Positions 5,905 to 6,866 of a DNA stretch of 6,866 nt are shown here, one piece after another. A model generated the notes under the pieces. It was not told where the DNA came from and ran no database searches. It saw nothing but the letters and a program-made list of their open reading frames with translations. Position 1 is the stretch's first letter. Each line of letters begins with the position of its first letter. Position numbers and translations under genes: made by a program. The DNA is from Ignavibacteriaceae bacterium (lineage in GTDB: Bacteria > Bacteroidota > Ignavibacteria > Ignavibacteriales > Ignavibacteriaceae): NCBI GenBank assembly GCA_025455085.1, contig JALONF010000235.1:1-6866 (forward strand), in the 5' to 3' direction.

Positions 5905-6866
5905 GGGAATACAGTCACTAACAATTTAGCCTTCGGTATATCATTAGGTTCTGTCAGTGGCATTACTCTTTCGCAGAATGAAATTTCTGGAAATTCAAGT
6001 AATGGTTTGGTCATAAATGGAAATGCTAATCAAATTTTAGAGAATGCGATTTATAACAACAACGCTTCTGGTGTTTTAGTCGCATCGGGAAACCACAACT
6101 CGATACTAAAAAATTCAATTTATGGTAATACAACTCTGGGAATTGAATTAGCTGCCGGTACAAATGACTCGCAGCTGTATCCAACACTTAATACTCTATA
6201 CACCTGGCAGGATGAATCTGCTTTACCAGAAATAAAAGGTGGAAGTTCTATCCAGGGAGTAGTGAATGGAACACCCGGACAAAATTATAAAATTCAATTT
6301 TTTGCAAACTCGGGATTGAGCAATAGAGAGGGTAAGCGATTTCTTGGTGAGATTCTCACAACTTCTGATATTTCTGGCAAAGCTGAATTTCTTGCTAATT
6401 TAAAAGATGCTGTGCTCACTACCGGAGAAGTAGTAAGTGCAACGGCAACAAGATTAGATTTAGATAGCCTTCCTTTAAGTACTTCTGAATACTCTGCCTC
6501 TATTGAAAGAGCTACTGATGAAGGTAATCATTATATAGTAAACACAACTCTTGCTGGCATACCTCTTCACTGGAAAGATGGAGAGGGTGACTATGAAATA
6601 TTCGGATCGGTTACAACTGGTGGAGTGCAACCTCCTGCTGGCTTTGCTGCTTCTGTTGAAAATGGATTCGACACCTGGACTGGGCTGGAACAACTAACAT
6701 ATACTAAACGAGCACAGAGCATTGCAAATTCCGGAAAGTGGGGCGGCAATGCAGATGGAATCAACAATGTTGTGTGGTTTCCATCCAGCACAATGTGGCA
6801 GGATTCTACCGAAGCACCAACTAATGTTATTGCGGTAACGCGAGTAAGATACAACGCATTGAATGG
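5623..6866 (+). pseudogene. Frameshifted continuation of the large secreted protein, 3' partial
   Basis: An uninterrupted plus-strand frame runs to the window end. It has an ATG at 5623, but similarity to the helix starts only at 5659 (AGGISLSSSS), so it is the second half of the gene at 4068, not an independent gene. Order: five to six more beta-helix coils (5659-6165; GNSGSGIFL, NNIVGTNTLGGISI, GNTTLGIEL); a beta-sandwich about 6235-6500 (GVVNGTPGQNYKIQFFANS, GKRFLGEILTTSD, ATATRLD, TSEYS) of the kind that follows CSLREA helices, where it reads QFFxNxxC...FLG...T; then from about 6530 an apparent peptidase start (GIPLHWKDGEGDYEIFGSV, ENGFDTWTGLEQLTY, NNVVWFPS, NVIAVTRVRYNALNG) resembling the N-terminal part of matrixin-like zinc metallopeptidases. 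The HExxH zinc site would lie beyond 6866, so the peptidase call is tentative. No good ribosome binding site precedes 5623, and the next in-frame ATG is at 6793. Confidence 0.8.

Noticed and set aside
5616..6854. Several minus-strand open frames (5616-5813, 5829-6014, 6475-6693, 6591-6854)
   Set aside because: All are antisense to the continuous +1 frame that carries recognisable beta-helix and C-terminal domain patterns.

Overview
The window is AT-rich and mostly Bacteria-typical in layout. Several secreted proteins have signal peptides ending in FAQ or LAQ, ribosome binding sites look like AAAGGA, and one protein is a LamG/beta-helix secreted giant. This combination suggests a member of the Bacteroidota/Ignavibacteria (FCB) side of the tree. 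That placement is an inference from style, not from a marker gene.

Left part, plus strand (1-1732): an outer-membrane beta-barrel protein carrying a perfect 39-bp in-frame tandem duplication; a small helical Spy/CpxP-like periplasmic protein followed by a clear intrinsic terminator; and a four-helix membrane protein of the HsmA/TIGR03987 type. Between the last gene and the next, convergent one lies a dispersed-repeat-like element made of two hairpins (about 1760-1847).

Middle, minus strand (1893-3046): a lipoprotein form of peptide-methionine sulfoxide reductase MsrA and, upstream of it, a stand-alone STAS protein (anti-sigma-factor-antagonist type). A strong terminator separates the two, so they are probably separate transcripts. 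The msrA lipobox is encoded by a run of seven G, and a second good ribosome binding site and ATG follow at codon 40, so exported and cytoplasmic forms are both conceivable.

A 458-bp gene-free divergent region (3047-3504) follows.

Right part, plus strand (3505-end): a small secreted protein of a recognisable but uncharacterised type, then a very large secreted protein: signal peptide, LamG-like domain, CSLREA-type start, right-handed beta-helix, beta-sandwich, and what looks like the beginning of a matrixin-like metallopeptidase domain cut by the window end. This large gene is split by a frameshift near 5657. The beta-helix has a 135-nt DNA period, and the unit holding the break is 121 nt long, so 14 nt appear to be missing. 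After the break an uninterrupted frame of about 400 codons continues to the end of the window. This hidden second half, with the reconstructed architecture, is the main result. It may be a real inactivating deletion or a sequence/assembly error.
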